A stretch of 64,000 nucleotides of DNA, from positions 5,208,001 to 5,272,000 of the forward strand of contig CM074762.1 in assembly GCA_037355855.1 (NCBI GenBank), given 5' to 3'. The notes below the pieces were generated by a model. It searched no databases. It was not told the origin of the DNA and was given only the letters and a program-made list of their open reading frames with translations. The stretch comes from Pseudo-nitzschia pungens (lineage: Eukaryota; Bacillariophyta; Bacillariophyceae; Bacillariales; Bacillariaceae). Position 1 is the stretch's first letter. Every line of letters begins with the position of its first letter. A program made the position numbers and the translations under genes. This document shows, piece by piece, positions 53,932-64,000 of this stretch.

Positions 53932-56268
53932 TTACTTGGTCCTCGTGAAAAAGGCCAGCGTTTCGATCGCGTCGCTCCCGGGAAAGAGCACGTGTCCCTC
54001 GGCGCAGTCCAGCGTCCACCTCCCCGAGTCCTCCACCAGGGCCTTGTAGTCCCTCCGAAAGGCATCGAATCCGCAACTCACATAAATGAGGTGTTGTTGT
54101 TGTTGTTGTTGTTGTTTGTGTTGTTGTGGGTGGTGCTGGTACTCGTACTCCCCGCACAGGGCCTCCACCACGGGACGATCGAGTCCCTTGCGGGGCGGAT
54201 CGACAATCACCACGCTCGCGTCGCAGAGAGACGCGAACCGGTCTCGGACCACGTCGGTGGCCGATTTGGAAACGTAGGTGATTTTGGATCGCTGGCAGGG
54301 ATCCAGGAGCCGTTGTTTGCGGGCATGCGAACTTCCGCTGCTTCCGCCCCTCCCCAGGGTCAGCTCGTCCGCCGCCGCGTGAAAGCATCGCTCGTTGAAG
54401 GGATTCTCGTCCGACGACTCGATGCTGTCAAAGAGGTCGGCCAGGTTGAGGCCGATGGTGCCGACCCCACCGTACAATTCGAGGCAGTGGCCGCCGGGTC
54501 GGTGGGTCTTTGTGCAAGCAGCAGCGGGAGCAGCAGCAGGAGCGTTGGTTGCTGTTTTGGTTGCTGTTTTGGTTGATGTTTTGGTCGTTGTTGTGGTCGT
54601 TGTCGTGGAAGCTGCTTTTTGGGCGTTGTTGGAGGTGTCCCTCTTGCCCCTCCGGCGCTTGCGCCTGGGGGGAGGATCGTCGGGCGTTGCCGCCTGCAAT
54701 TGCTGCGGTTGATGCTGCTGCTGCTGCTGCAGCCACTCCCGGATGCGGGCAATGATCCTGGCAAAGCCGTCCAGGTTGGCCTGCCGAAAGACCTGCGGTG
54801 GAAAGTAGAGCGGTACACGGATCGGGGCATCGGCGGGTGCATCGGCTGAAGCAGAAGCACCCCCCGGGGGCAGCAGCATGACCTCCCGGATGGATCCGTG
54901 CAGCGGATCGTCGCTCTTGTCTTTGGTTTCTTCCCCGGATTTGTCGTTGGTGTTCTCATTCGTACCACGTGTACTACTAGTAGCGTCGCAGACATAGCGC
55001 GTCTCCCACCGGCCCTCCCGATCAAAAATGCTGTTGGCGTGCTTCCAGGTGTTGTTGTAGTGCACCCAGATCGAGTGCAGGTTCGTCTCCTTGCGCTTCG
55101 GATCGTTGGACAGCGTCACCAGGCGTTGGACCAGGCTGTCGAGCAGCGGCAGCTCGTTGGCGGTTGCTTCGCCATTGGCGCCGCCATTGGCGGTTGCATT
55201 ATTCCCCTCCTTCCACACCAGCACCAGCTGCTGCTTCTGGGAGGATCGCTCGACGGCCAAGGCCACGTACCGCAATCCGCAGCTGCTGCCGTGTTCATTG
55301 CCATTTTCACTGCCACCAAGTTCGCGGTGTTCCGAGCTGTCCAGCGCTGCCGGGACGCCGAGTTCGTTGCACTCTTCCTCCAAGACCTTCACCAGGTCGT
55401 TGATCCTGCGGTGATGGACCGGGCAGTCCGGGACCGGCAGCAGGTCGTGGGATCCCGGCACGAAGAGGCCGATGCGGAGGCGGGTTGGATTGTTGTTGCT
55501 GTTGCTGTTTTCGTTCGTTTTTGTCGACTTGGTCTTGCTCGTGTTTGAGTTTTTGGTTTTGTTTTTGTTGCCCTTTGTCTCTTTCGTTACGGTCTGCACC
55601 GCCAGGCGGGCCACCGTCCTCCAGCCGAGCTTGGGACCGACCGTCACCGGGAAATACGCATCGTGGCTCGTTCCGGAAGCGGCGTTGGTTTTTTCGCGAA
55701 AGAACTTGATGGCGTTGCGGACCGTGGGAGCGGCCCGGGGATTGGAGAGGTATTTTAGAGAAGGGTCCTTCGGAGTGTGGTAGTTGTTGTGATTTTGACT
55801 GTTATTGTGATTGTGATTTTGATTGTGGTAGTTGTTCGAACTCTTGGAGAGCTGGATGTCGCGGGTGCTTTCTCCGTTGTGATTGTTATTGTGATTGTTA
55901 TTGCGATTGTGATTGTGATTGCGATTGTTGCCGCTGCCCTCCGATGCCACTGGCGCTGCCGAAACCGAAACCGACTTGGCCTTGTCCTGTTTCTTTTTGC
56001 GCCGCTTTCGCGCGTTTCGGAGCTGCGTCGGCGTCTTGTAGTCCGGATCTCCCGGTTGGGGCTGCGCCGGTCGTCGCTTTCGGGATTTCTTTGCTTTGGC
56101 CAGTACCTGTACTCCTAGCAGGGATTTGGCTTTGTTCTCGTTTGTGGTGGCGGTTGTGGTTGTGGTGGTGGTTGTGGTCGTTGGCACCCCGCTGCCGCTC
56201 TTGCTCTTGCTCGTGCTCATGTGGGTGCCACTGGCAGGCCGGTTCGCCTCGGATTGGGCCCGGGTCAT
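53932..56268 (-). CDS. RNA 5-methyluridine methyltransferase family protein (TrmA/RlmD-like)
   Basis: 778 residues from ATG 56268 (MTRAQSEANRPASG); an upstream in-frame ATG at 56442 lies in simple repeats and is less likely. The Lys/Arg- and Asn/His-rich first ~190 residues are followed by KLGWRTVARLAVQ, LRIGLFVPGSHDLLPVPDCPVHH and QVFRQANLDGFARII. The SAM site is CLELYGGVGTIGLNLAD at about 568-585. VDPPRKGLD lies near 660. IYVSCGFDAF near 705 contains the nucleophilic Cys of the m5U family, and the C-terminus is HVLFPGSDAIETLAFF. Order and motifs match plant proteins such as Arabidopsis At3g21300. The predicted activity is C5-methylation of uridine in tRNA or rRNA; the target is unknown. Several low-complexity insertions (T, N/H, K/T, Q runs) interrupt it without breaking the motifs. 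Confidence 0.87.
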   Translation of the reverse strand: MTRAQSEANRPASGTHMSTSKSKSGSGVPTTTTTTTTTTATTNENKAKSLLGVQVLAKAKKSRKRRPAQPQPGDPDYKTPTQLRNARKRRKKKQDKAKSVSVSAAPVASEGSGNNRNHNHNRNNNHNNNHNGESTRDIQLSKSSNNYHNQNHNHNNSQNHNNYHTPKDPSLKYLSNPRAAPTVRNAIKFFREKTNAASGTSHDAYFPVTVGPKLGWRTVARLAVQTVTKETKGNKNKTKNSNTSKTKSTKTNENSNSNNNPTRLRIGLFVPGSHDLLPVPDCPVHHRRINDLVKVLEEECNELGVPAALDSSEHRELGGSENGNEHGSSCGLRYVALAVERSSQKQQLVLVWKEGNNATANGGANGEATANELPLLDSLVQRLVTLSNDPKRKETNLHSIWVHYNNTWKHANSIFDREGRWETRYVCDATSSTRGTNENTNDKSGEETKDKSDDPLHGSIREVMLLPPGGASASADAPADAPIRVPLYFPPQVFRQANLDGFARIIARIREWLQQQQQHQPQQLQAATPDDPPPRRKRRRGKRDTSNNAQKAASTTTTTTTTKTSTKTATKTATNAPAAAPAAACTKTHRPGGHCLELYGGVGTIGLNLADLFDSIESSDENPFNERCFHAAADELTLGRGGSSGSSHARKQRLLDPCQRSKITYVSKSATDVVRDRFASLCDASVVIVDPPRKGLDRPVVEALCGEYEYQHHPQQHKQQQQQQQHLIYVSCGFDAFRRDYKALVEDSGRWTLDCAEGHVLFPGSDAIETLAFFTRTK

Positions 56269-57489
56269 GGTGGAATTCTCGTTTTGGAATTCTCGTTTTG
56301 GTAAAAGTAACCTTATGCGATGATATGCGATCTCATGCGATGATACGCGATGCGATGCGATGGATGGATGTGGGAATGTTGCAAATCGGGTTTGCCAATT
56401 CCTTTTGGTGGTCCTCTGCAAACTCCAACCAACTACAGGCACTCTGGGGTAACCTTACCTGGTACGGTACGTACCTGTAGAATATTTGTAGGGTACTGTA
56501 CGGTACAGGTATTCATACCGGGTAAGGTACTTGTACCGGGTACAGTGTTGTTACCAGGGCCCTCCAGAACCGTCCAGAACTGCAAAAAATTTTCGTTACC
56601 GACCCCCTTATTTTTTGTTCCCCCTAAAATATGTATGTTTTTTATTTAAAATTACGGAGTAAGGTTATTTTTGAGGTTAAGGTTACTCGTACGTGTAACC
56701 TTACTTACCACGCAATACGAAGTAAGGTTTACGAAATACGAAGTAATCTTAACCTTAGAAGTAATAACCTCACGGAGACAAAAACCCACGAAAACAACCC
56801 ACGACGACCCACTACAAGAACCCACTATCCCAGAAGAACCCACGATCCCACAATAAAAAGAACCCACGATCCCACAATAAGCCCAATAAGAAGAACCCAC
56901 GAGGATAACCCGAGATAACCCAGCACTCTGTTTTCGGGAATGATAAATTACATGTGTGAGCTTACGGAAAAATCAATATTACGAAGTAAGGTTACTACGT
57001 ATGTATTGTTTCGGGAACTACTACTTCGTAATGCTACCACCGCCATACTGCTCGGCTCAATAGTAGGATTATGTACCATAGGTACATAACCCTAGCATAG
57101 CACTGGGCAGAAAGGTACTATGAGCTGTATGCCACGAGCTGCATGCCATGAGCACGTGGAACTGTTTTTTGAATACTGGTACGTACGTACGGTATCTTTC
57201 GGTATCTTCCGGTACATGTACCGGGATTGAGAATGTTTTCCGTTCGTTTCTTGAACGTACACGCTTACCGGTACAATATTGTACCGTACGGTACGGTAGG
57301 TCGTACTTGGTATTTATTAAGGTTACTACGTAATACGACTTACTTCGAAGTATTTGTACGAGTAACTTACCTGGCTGGTTCTTCGACGAACAACCAAAAT
57401 TCCTCCCATAAAAAAAATAATACTGTATTATAATAATAATACCAACACAAAACGAAAAAGAAAAGAACAAAACAAAACAAAACAAAACA
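56269..57489. other. Intergenic region between divergent genes
   Basis: No gene recognised. It is dense in GTACCGTACGGTA and GTAAGGTTA words (56440-56560, 56660-56760, 57180-57370). A CCCACGATCCCA/GAAGAACCCACGA minisatellite lies at 56785-56905. An AAAACAAAACAAAACA run (57460-57489) directly precedes the subtilase ATG. Confidence 0.5.
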
Positions 57490-59328
57490 ATGGTCGCACA
57501 CAAACGCTTATTATTGAGCATTTTCCTTGCGTCAATGGCAACAACCGCAACCGGTGCCTCGTGGTCATCGTTGGATCATGAAGACCGGCAAGATGTCAAA
57601 CCCACCGGAACATCATTGCGTGGTGGTAGTGGTGGTGGGTTTGGAAATGTAGGGGGGAAGAAAACCGTCACTCCTCCTCCCGATTTCGATTCTGTACCAA
57701 AGGAAACCACCGAGAACAAGCCAAGAATTCTTTCCGTTGATAGAGAGGAGTACGAGCAGAACGACGGCGTCGTCGACGACATCCAGTACATCATGATTTC
57801 CTGCAAGAAAGGAGAAAATGAATCCTCGTGCAGGGAGCGAATCATGACCTTTATTCCAGAGGATGCAAAATCCCGCTTCAAACTCACTACGTACTTGAAA
57901 TTGGTCAATGCTTATGCTGCCGAGATGAAAGGAGACGGTTCCTTTCTTGACGGATTGGAGGGTGTCGAGGATGATCCCGTGCGTGAACTCGAACCGATCG
58001 AAGAAGAGTTTATCATGACCCGATCGGGGGATGTACCGCATATTCCATACGGCATCGATATGATCAAGGCAAGGGAAGTATGGGAATTACACAATACGAA
58101 AGGAGAAAATGTCCGTGTCTGTGTCGTGGACACGGGCATCACTCTTGATCACACCGACTTGCAATGGGACAAAATGTTTGGATACGATGGCGACGATATG
58201 TTCAACCCGTGGTGGATAGACCCGAACGGCCATGGTACCCACGTAGCGGGTACAATCGCTGCGAGTGACAATGGCCACGGAGTGGTTGGAGTTGCTCCAA
58301 ATGTCGAAATTTTCACCGTTCGATTGCTTGATGATTACGGTAATCTTCATCATAGTTCGGGGATGATCAATGCACTCGATGCGTGCATGGAAGGCGGTTC
58401 GAAGGTCATTAATTTGAGTCTAGGTGGTTTTATTCCAAACCAATTGGAGAAAGATGCATTCGAGGAACTTTATAAGAAAGGAATTGTCGTGGTGGCAGCC
58501 TCGGGCAATTCACATGAAACGGATTTCAGTTTCCCTGCTTCGTACGACAACGTGATAAGCGTTGCATCTGTCGACTGGAATGGTCTCAAATCCGATTTCT
58601 CAACTTACAACGACCAAGTGGATGTTGCCGCTCCGGGTAGAGCTGTTGTGAGTTATTGTAAAGTAATGCGCCAGCATTCGACAGTTTGCTGCCCCCAAAA
58701 CGATGAAATCTTGAAAACATACTCGTCTAACCGTTTACATTTCCCCCTTGGTTTCTTCACCCTCATTTTTGTAGTGGAGTACATATAGTGACGGAGGCTA
58801 CAGCGCTTTAAGTGGAACATCCATGGCCTGCCCACACGTCACTGGGTTGGTGGCTCTCATGCTGAGTGTCGCTCCAAGAGCAACTATTCTGCTTTGACGT
58901 CCACCGCCCAAAACCCGTATACAACAGCTGCAAACGAAAGAGAAGATTACCTGGGTTATGGAATCGTTGATGGCCTAGCTGCCGTCGATTACATTATAAA
59001 GACAGATAAAGATACTCCTAACTGTATCGATTTTTCGATCAAGCTCCACACAGACAACAGTCCACACGAGACAACTCATTGGCTAGAAGAACATGAGTCG
59101 GGGGAATGGATCTTTTACGAGAACGATTTCAAGCCCTATCAAACATTGTATTGGGAAGACTGCGTCGATCCAACTCTCTGTTATGATTACTATCTCTATG
59201 ATAGTTTCGGCGATGGTATTTCTGGGGAAGGTGTCGAAGTCAAATACAATGGCGAAGTGCTCCTTTCCGGAGGAAGCTTTCATTATGGTGGAGTCCTTCA
59301 TGTCGGTGATTGCTTGAATGTCTTCTGA
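57490..59328 (+). CDS. Secreted subtilisin-like serine protease (S8), two exons, with apparent 1-bp frameshift
   Basis: Signal peptide at 1-23, then a propeptide of about 150 residues containing an inhibitor-like YIMISCKKGE...YLKLVNAYAAEM region. The catalytic domain has Asp214 in VVDTGI, His251 in GHGTHVAGT, Asn340 in AASGN and Ser402 in SGTSMACPH. Exon 1 ends at 58647 (GTT/GTGAGT) and exon 2 starts at 58776 (TTTTTGTAG/TGG); the join AV/WSTYSDGGY is in frame. In exon 2, reading runs into TGA at about 58895, but another frame continues at once with TSTAQNPYTTAANERE, DYLGYGIVDGLAAVDY (the normal subtilase end) and a C-terminal module with CYDYYLYDSFGDGISG to 59328. One base is missing at about 58883-58887. 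This is either a sequencing error or a recent inactivation; the catalytic Ser precedes the break. Confidence 0.85.
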
Positions 59329-60558
59329 TCAATCCGAGTAAAGAAGAATTACAAGTACGAGTACCTCTTACCGCTGCGTCATCCCTACCGTAGTTACAAA
59401 AAATAGGACTTCAAGTAAGGAGTCCACAGCTCTTAAATAATCTACATCCTCCATCCAGTATCCTCGTACGGAGACTGCGTGCTACGAGCGGTGTGGAAAA
59501 AACGAATATCGAAGAAAACAAAACAAAAATGCATGCGACGAAAAAGTTGAAGTTTAGTGGTGGATTCATTCATTCACTCACAATTTAACAAGTAGCCTTA
59601 CGAGAAGCAAATAATTCAAAACCGAGTACTAAACGTCTCATTGTTACGCACCTCAGTGGTACTGGATCTACACGATCCTTCAGAGCGACCCTCCAAACAT
59701 TCTTGTCAACAATATTTTATTCATGGTGTGGTATTATAGTACTAGTTTATTGATACTATATTGTTGTTGTTCTTACTACTACTAATAGTACTACTACTAG
59801 TAGGTTTACTAGTGGTAGTACTAGTAGTAGTATGATCAAGAACAAGCAAGTCTGGTAGTACTGCTGCTTGCTGGGCGGTCCTTCTTGTTCTTGTTGTGCT
59901 GTCTGAAAAGAGTTACTACTACTAGTACTATCAACGGGGGGTTGCGAAGTTTTGAATCAAAGACCACTAGTGCTAGTACCAATACTAGTAGTACTAGTAG
60001 TCTACTAGCTAAGGTGGAGGATCATCATGGTAAATAAGAATATGGAATCACTGAATACTTGTACTAGTACTAGTACTAGCAGTGATTACTAGTAGTAGTA
60101 GTAGTAGTAGTAGTATCATGTTGCTGTGTTGATGCCTGCTTCTTCTTGGTACTTGTATTGCTCATCTGCTCCTCTTTCTACTTCTACTACTAGAAGAAGT
60201 AGTAGTAGTAGTAGCAGTACTAGTAACAGTACTATCATCCATTCGTACACCAGGAGTAGTACTATTAGTAGTAGTATACTCTTCAATTTTCAAGTAATTT
60301 TTCGTTTTTGTCCACCGTTCTTTCCGGAAATCATCAATAATGATCTGACATTCGTAAGGTTAACGTACGGTACCAGTAGGCATTTTTCAGAGGTGAAGAT
60401 CACGATTCATTCACGACCCAAAGAAACGGAAGCACTATTACGGTAACGATTACTCCACTCAATCCATTCTATGGTACACCTTCAATCTTTGAAGCCGCAA
60501 ATTCGAAATAAATCCATCAATCACTCAAACAACAAAACACAAATAATCCTTAATCACA
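59329..60558. other. Intergenic region rich in ACTAGT/TAG microsatellites
   Basis: 59740-60290 is almost continuous ACTACTAGTAGTACTAGT-type sequence, including a (TAG)n run at about 60088-60114. 59393-59450 resembles 28255-28310. No gene recognised. Confidence 0.6.
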
Positions 60559-62322
60559 ATGGCATCGAACTGCCAGGACTACTATTCCGCAGGAGACTGC
60601 GCTATCTGTCTGGGACCGTTGAAAGCAGCATCCGAATCCAAACAGGAAACCGTGCTCACGTTGCACTGCAGGCACAGTTATCACCGGGAGTGCATCATCG
60701 CCCAAATCAAGGCCGACTGCAACAAAACAGCACGGAACGATGACCAGCGGATCCTGTTCAATTCCTTTCAGTGTGCCTTGTGTAAGAGTGTCATCCTGGC
60801 AGACAGTCACCCGGAGCTGCCCCGCAATTTGTTCGAGACATCGGATGCGCTTCGTTCAAAGGTGGATGAGCTCATCAAGGAACATGGTTTGCGAGAAGAG
60901 ATAGTGAAAGAAATGTCCCGAAAGGACGGCGAACAGAAGCCAGGATCCCAAGACATTCTCGGCCGAGAGATCATGCGCAAGTACGCGTTCTACCGGTGTG
61001 GCGAATGTCACGATCCATACTTTGGTGGCACGACCGAGTGCGCCGACTCGTTCCAACCCACCAGAGCGGATTCTTCGGGAGAAGGAGGCCTCCCGCAACA
61101 AAAACTCTGTCCGTCCTGTGCTCCCCAGCCCCAAAGCATCTGTCGAAACCCCTCCCGGCACGCCAGCTGTCTCACGTGGAAGTGTCGGTATTGCTGCCAA
61201 CCAGCGACTTATTTGTGCTACGGAAACGTGCATTTCTGCAATGAATGCAACGACAAGAACCTGAGGAGAAACAACAAGCACGAGGTGGCAGAGGCGATTC
61301 CCTGCCCCGGGGTCTCGTGCCCCCATCCCAAGCCCGATCCAAACAGCCGATTTCATTCCAACGGTCCCACGGACAAGTGCGAACAGGTTTATTCGTGTGC
61401 GATTTGTTCTGCCCCCGATGTCGATGACCCGACCAGGATTCAGCCCGGATCTCGAAATTTCGTAGTCAATCCGTGCGGCAACGACGGACTCCGTGGATGG
61501 TACCGGTGCGGGTTGTGGCATGCATGGAACGTGGAGAAGTCACCATTTGGCACCAACGACGGCCCCTTGTTTCCCACCCCGGTGGTTCGCTCAGTGGAAA
61601 GCCAACGTCAACACGATCGCGACCAACCGATTGCCACAAATTTTGTGTCTTCGTACTATAATTGCAAAATGGCGCAATCCATTGATCTGAGTCAATGTTT
61701 GCGACTCGACCGACAAAGAACCACACAAACCTATTCTCCTGATACTTTTGCTACTCACAACAACAGCAACAGCAACAGCAACGAATCCATTGTGTCTCCC
61801 GTGGTTCGCATCGAGGTTTCGGCACGCTACACTCGACGCACAGATTACCCCAGTCTCTTTCGAATGGATGCCACTCTCACCGATGGTCATCCTTTTGATC
61901 AATTGTACGATTTCGAAGGCGAATCACGGTCCACGGGAACCTTGGAGCCCGACTTGTTCTGGGAACGGGCTTGTCTGGTCTTTGAGATGGGCACACTCGA
62001 GGACATCAAGCGACGGTATCGAAAGTCTCCGTTCGTGACGGTTAAGATACAGGGCGAGGACAAGTCAAATTTTGCCGGAAACTGCGGGAGCAAGGTAACC
62101 GATGTTTGTGTGCGTGTGCTGGGGAACACTCCCGAGGAAATCGACGCTCTGGTGCAGGATGCGGATGAGCCCCGTTTGCCACAGACGAACGAGAACGATG
62201 CAGACGCAGTAGCAGAGGCGACTCTTGCCTGCCCCGGTGAGTCGCACGGGCGACGTTTGCCGCGGACAAACGTGCAACGTCGTCGCACATCGTTGCGGCG
62301 GCGTCGACATCGGTGGTTTTAG
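60559..62322 (+). CDS. RING plus tandem-cysteine E3 ubiquitin ligase, MYCBP2/PHR1 C-terminus-like (RCR type)
   Basis: 587 residues, single exon, ATG in context ATCACAATGG. The RING is at 14-75: C14xxC17, C37xH39, H42xxC45, C72xxC75. A Cys-rich tandem-cysteine domain follows at about 141-284: YAFYRCGECHDPYFGG, LCPSC, WKCRYCCQPATYLCYG, NVHFCNECND, CPGVSCPHPK and YSCAICSA. The spacing and words (YxCxxCxxxYFGG, KCRYCC, HFCNxCxD, C...CPxH) match the catalytic end of animal MYCBP2/PHR1/Highwire, the only well-studied RING-Cys-relay ligase, which passes ubiquitin between two cysteines and onto Thr/Ser. None of the giant N-terminal MYCBP2 domains are present. The rest (285-587) includes NPCGNDGLRGWYRCGLWHAWNV and an unassigned region, and ends in a strongly basic RRRRTSLRRRRHRWF-like tail, a possible nuclear signal. 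Confidence 0.85.
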   Translation: MASNCQDYYSAGDCAICLGPLKAASESKQETVLTLHCRHSYHRECIIAQIKADCNKTARNDDQRILFNSFQCALCKSVILADSHPELPRNLFETSDALRSKVDELIKEHGLREEIVKEMSRKDGEQKPGSQDILGREIMRKYAFYRCGECHDPYFGGTTECADSFQPTRADSSGEGGLPQQKLCPSCAPQPQSICRNPSRHASCLTWKCRYCCQPATYLCYGNVHFCNECNDKNLRRNNKHEVAEAIPCPGVSCPHPKPDPNSRFHSNGPTDKCEQVYSCAICSAPDVDDPTRIQPGSRNFVVNPCGNDGLRGWYRCGLWHAWNVEKSPFGTNDGPLFPTPVVRSVESQRQHDRDQPIATNFVSSYYNCKMAQSIDLSQCLRLDRQRTTQTYSPDTFATHNNSNSNSNESIVSPVVRIEVSARYTRRTDYPSLFRMDATLTDGHPFDQLYDFEGESRSTGTLEPDLFWERACLVFEMGTLEDIKRRYRKSPFVTVKIQGEDKSNFAGNCGSKVTDVCVRVLGNTPEEIDALVQDADEPRLPQTNENDADAVAEATLACPGESHGRRLPRTNVQRRRTSLRRRRHRWF

Positions 62323-62415
62323 AATTCATTGCGATAATAAATACTCTCTTCTTTTTATTATTTTGTTGCCAATCCTTCTCGCGGTTCGCGGTTGCGTTGC
62401 GATGGATCGAGCGAC

Positions 62416-64000
62416 ATGACAGGACGTACCGTAACATTAAACATTACTCATAACCAGTACGAAGTGAACCTTTTACAGCCACCATTGATTGTGAATCGTA
62501 TTGTGCGCAGCACTCACGTCCTGTCGTTGAAGTTTCGGGAGAAGAATTTCGAGCTATTGTACATTCGTGCATTGCTGGTGAAGGAGTTTGCCATATTCCT
62601 TTGAACTGCTGGAATACTTCCAAAGTCACGGATATGCGTTATGCATTTGAACCTCCTTTTGGATATGATGGAGAATTCAATGAGCCATTGAATTGCTGGG
62701 ATGTTTCTCGAGTTAGTGACATGTCTTTCATGTTTTATTCTCAATCTGCCTTCAACCAGCCCATCAACGAGTGGGACGTTTCTCGAGTTAATACCATGTA
62801 TTTCATGTTTTATAATGCATCTGCCTTTAACCAGCCGATCAACAAGTGGGATGTTTCTCGAGTTAATGACATGAGTGGAATGTTTTATTATGCATCTGCC
62901 TTTAACCAGCCGATCAACGAGTGGGATGTTTCTCGAGTTTCTTACATGGCTTCCCTATTTGATATGGCATCTGCCTTCAACCAACCCATCAACGAGTGGG
63001 ATGTTTCTGAAGTCAATGACATGTCTCAAATGTTTTTTATGCATCTTCCTTCAACCAGCCCATCAACGAGTGGGACGTTTCTCAAGTTGATAACATGAAT
63101 GCCATGTTCTATCAGGCATCTGCCTTTAACCAGCCGATCAACGAGTGGAATGTTTCTCGAGTTTATGAAATGAGTTTGTTGTTTGGTTATGCATTTGCCT
63201 TCAACCAGCCTATCAACAAGTGGAATGTTTCTCAAGTTGAATACATGAATGCTATGTTTGGTGATGCATCTATCTTCAACCAGCCGATCAACGAGTGGGA
63301 TGTTTCTCGAGTTCAAGACATGTCTATGATGTTTTATAAGGCATCTGCCTTCAACCAGCCGCTCAACGAGTGGGATGTTTCTCGAGTTTATGACATGCAT
63401 TCCCTATTTGATAATGCATCTTCCTTCAACCAACCCATCAACGAGTGGGATGTTTCTGAAGTCTATGGCATGTTTCAAATGTTTTTTAAGGCATCTTGTT
63501 CCTTCAACCAACCCATCAACGGGTGGAATGTTTCTCAAGTTGATAACATGTTTAAGATGTTTCATAAGGCGTCTGCTTTCAATCAATGCTTGGCTCCATG
63601 GGAAGCCTTGGTTTCTGATCGAAAAGTAGACATGAAAAAGATGTTTAAAAAATCTGGCTGTGAATCAACCTCACCTCCTAATGGTGGTGTATGGTGCAAT
63701 AGTGATTGCACTTGTGTCGATGATGGTTCGTTTCGCTTGAATGGCAAAAGGAATCGAGATTGCAACTGGGTTGCGAAAAATCCAGGGAAACGTTGCGGCA
63801 GAAAGGACAAAGCAACACAGAAATTGGTCAAAGACATCTGCCCAATGGCCTGTAATATGCGCTGCTTGTGCCAAAATTCCAAGGAGTCGTTCGAATCTGA
63901 CGGTGATGCGATGGAGTGTGAGGACGTGAAGGAAAAAAAGCAATGCAAACAAGACGCTACCAGCAAAGTGTTCCAGGGAAGCATTGTTGCAGATCTATGC
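62416..64000 (+). pseudogene. BspA-type leucine-rich-repeat (DUF285) protein with Cys-rich tail; one frameshift; runs off right edge
   Basis: About 12 tandem repeats of roughly 24 residues (FNQPINEWDVSRVNDMSxMFYxAS) from about 62620 to 63590, the DUF285 surface-protein fold that is multiplied in diatoms. A Cys-rich region follows (GVWCNSDCTCVDDGSFRLNGKRNRDCNWVAKN, ...DICPMACNMRCLCQ), resembling ShK-like modules of diatom proteins, still open at 64000. The reading frame changes at about 63039: TTTTTTAT replaces the expected TTTTATAAT-type spacing, a 1-base loss at a T run. The N-terminus is uncertain. A possible exon 1 at 62416-62425 (ATGACAGGAC) and a 53-bp intron to 62479 give an in-frame start; otherwise the start lies elsewhere. 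The role is unknown, perhaps extracellular binding. If the frameshift is an assembly error the gene is intact. Confidence 0.75.

Noticed and set aside
62601..62640. Start of the BspA-like gene at 62601
   Set aside because: That codon is TTG; the coding frame is open further upstream to 62479 or beyond.

Overview
The window reads as nuclear DNA of a photosynthetic stramenopile, most likely a diatom and perhaps a pennate one. Several features point there. Genes are sparse, with GT-AG introns. Two proteins begin with a signal peptide followed by a Phe at the predicted cleavage point (ClpS, and the ABC1 kinase/beta-lactamase fusion), as in diatom plastid preproteins. There is also a BspA-type leucine-rich-repeat gene with a Cys-rich tail, a B-type cyclin, a plant-like O-methyltransferase and abundant LTR-retrotransposon and Crypton-like sequence. 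The species cannot be named from the sequence alone.

Layout, left to right. (1) 1-2782 (-): the 5' end of a nucleoporin TPR/Mlp1 gene, running off the left edge. (2) 4194-7724 (-): an ABC1 kinase fused to a beta-lactamase-like domain. (3) 9269-10159 (+): plastid ClpS adaptor, two exons. (4) 11154-12911 (-): COQ2/UbiA prenyltransferase. (5) 13917-16226 (-): Crypton-like tyrosine recombinase with a GCR1_C-type DNA-binding tail. (6) 17066-27597 (-): a complete Ty3/Gypsy retrotransposon with identical 345-bp LTRs and a GAAAT target duplication. Its pol is split in the RNase H domain by a 4.7-kb insertion (19077-23776) that has 13-bp inverted ends and is filled with two tandem arrays. (7) 29018-32278 (+): hyaluronan-synthase-like glycosyltransferase. 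(8) 33363-35030 (-): unknown four-helix membrane protein. (9) 36966-38613 (-): B-type cyclin with an AT-hook. (10) 39968-48251: a repeat-only block bounded by perfect 25-bp inverted repeats and containing a 181-bp satellite and a 290-bp higher-order repeat. (11) 48469-49227: a small inverted-repeat element. (12) 51878-53359 (+): O-methyltransferase with an N-terminal hydrophobic exon. (13) 53932-56268 (-): RNA m5U-type methyltransferase. (14) 57490-59328 (+): secreted subtilase with a likely frameshift. (15) 60559-62322 (+): RING plus tandem-cysteine protein resembling the catalytic end of MYCBP2/PHR1. (16) 62416-64000 (+): BspA-like repeat protein with a frameshift, running off the right edge.

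The host genes look like unrelated housekeeping and surface genes, not a cluster or pathway. Plastid (ClpS, probably ABC1K), mitochondrial (COQ2), nuclear-pore, cell-cycle, secretory and ubiquitin functions are all represented. The most unusual points are the stand-alone RING-Cys-relay-like E3, the hyaluronan-synthase-like enzyme with a repeated cytosolic tail, and three nested or bounded repeat elements whose ends can be read to the base. Intergenic DNA is dominated by short words (GTAAGGTTA, GTACCGTACGGTA, ACTAGTAGTACT), often arranged as hairpins. No tRNA, rRNA or CRISPR array was found.
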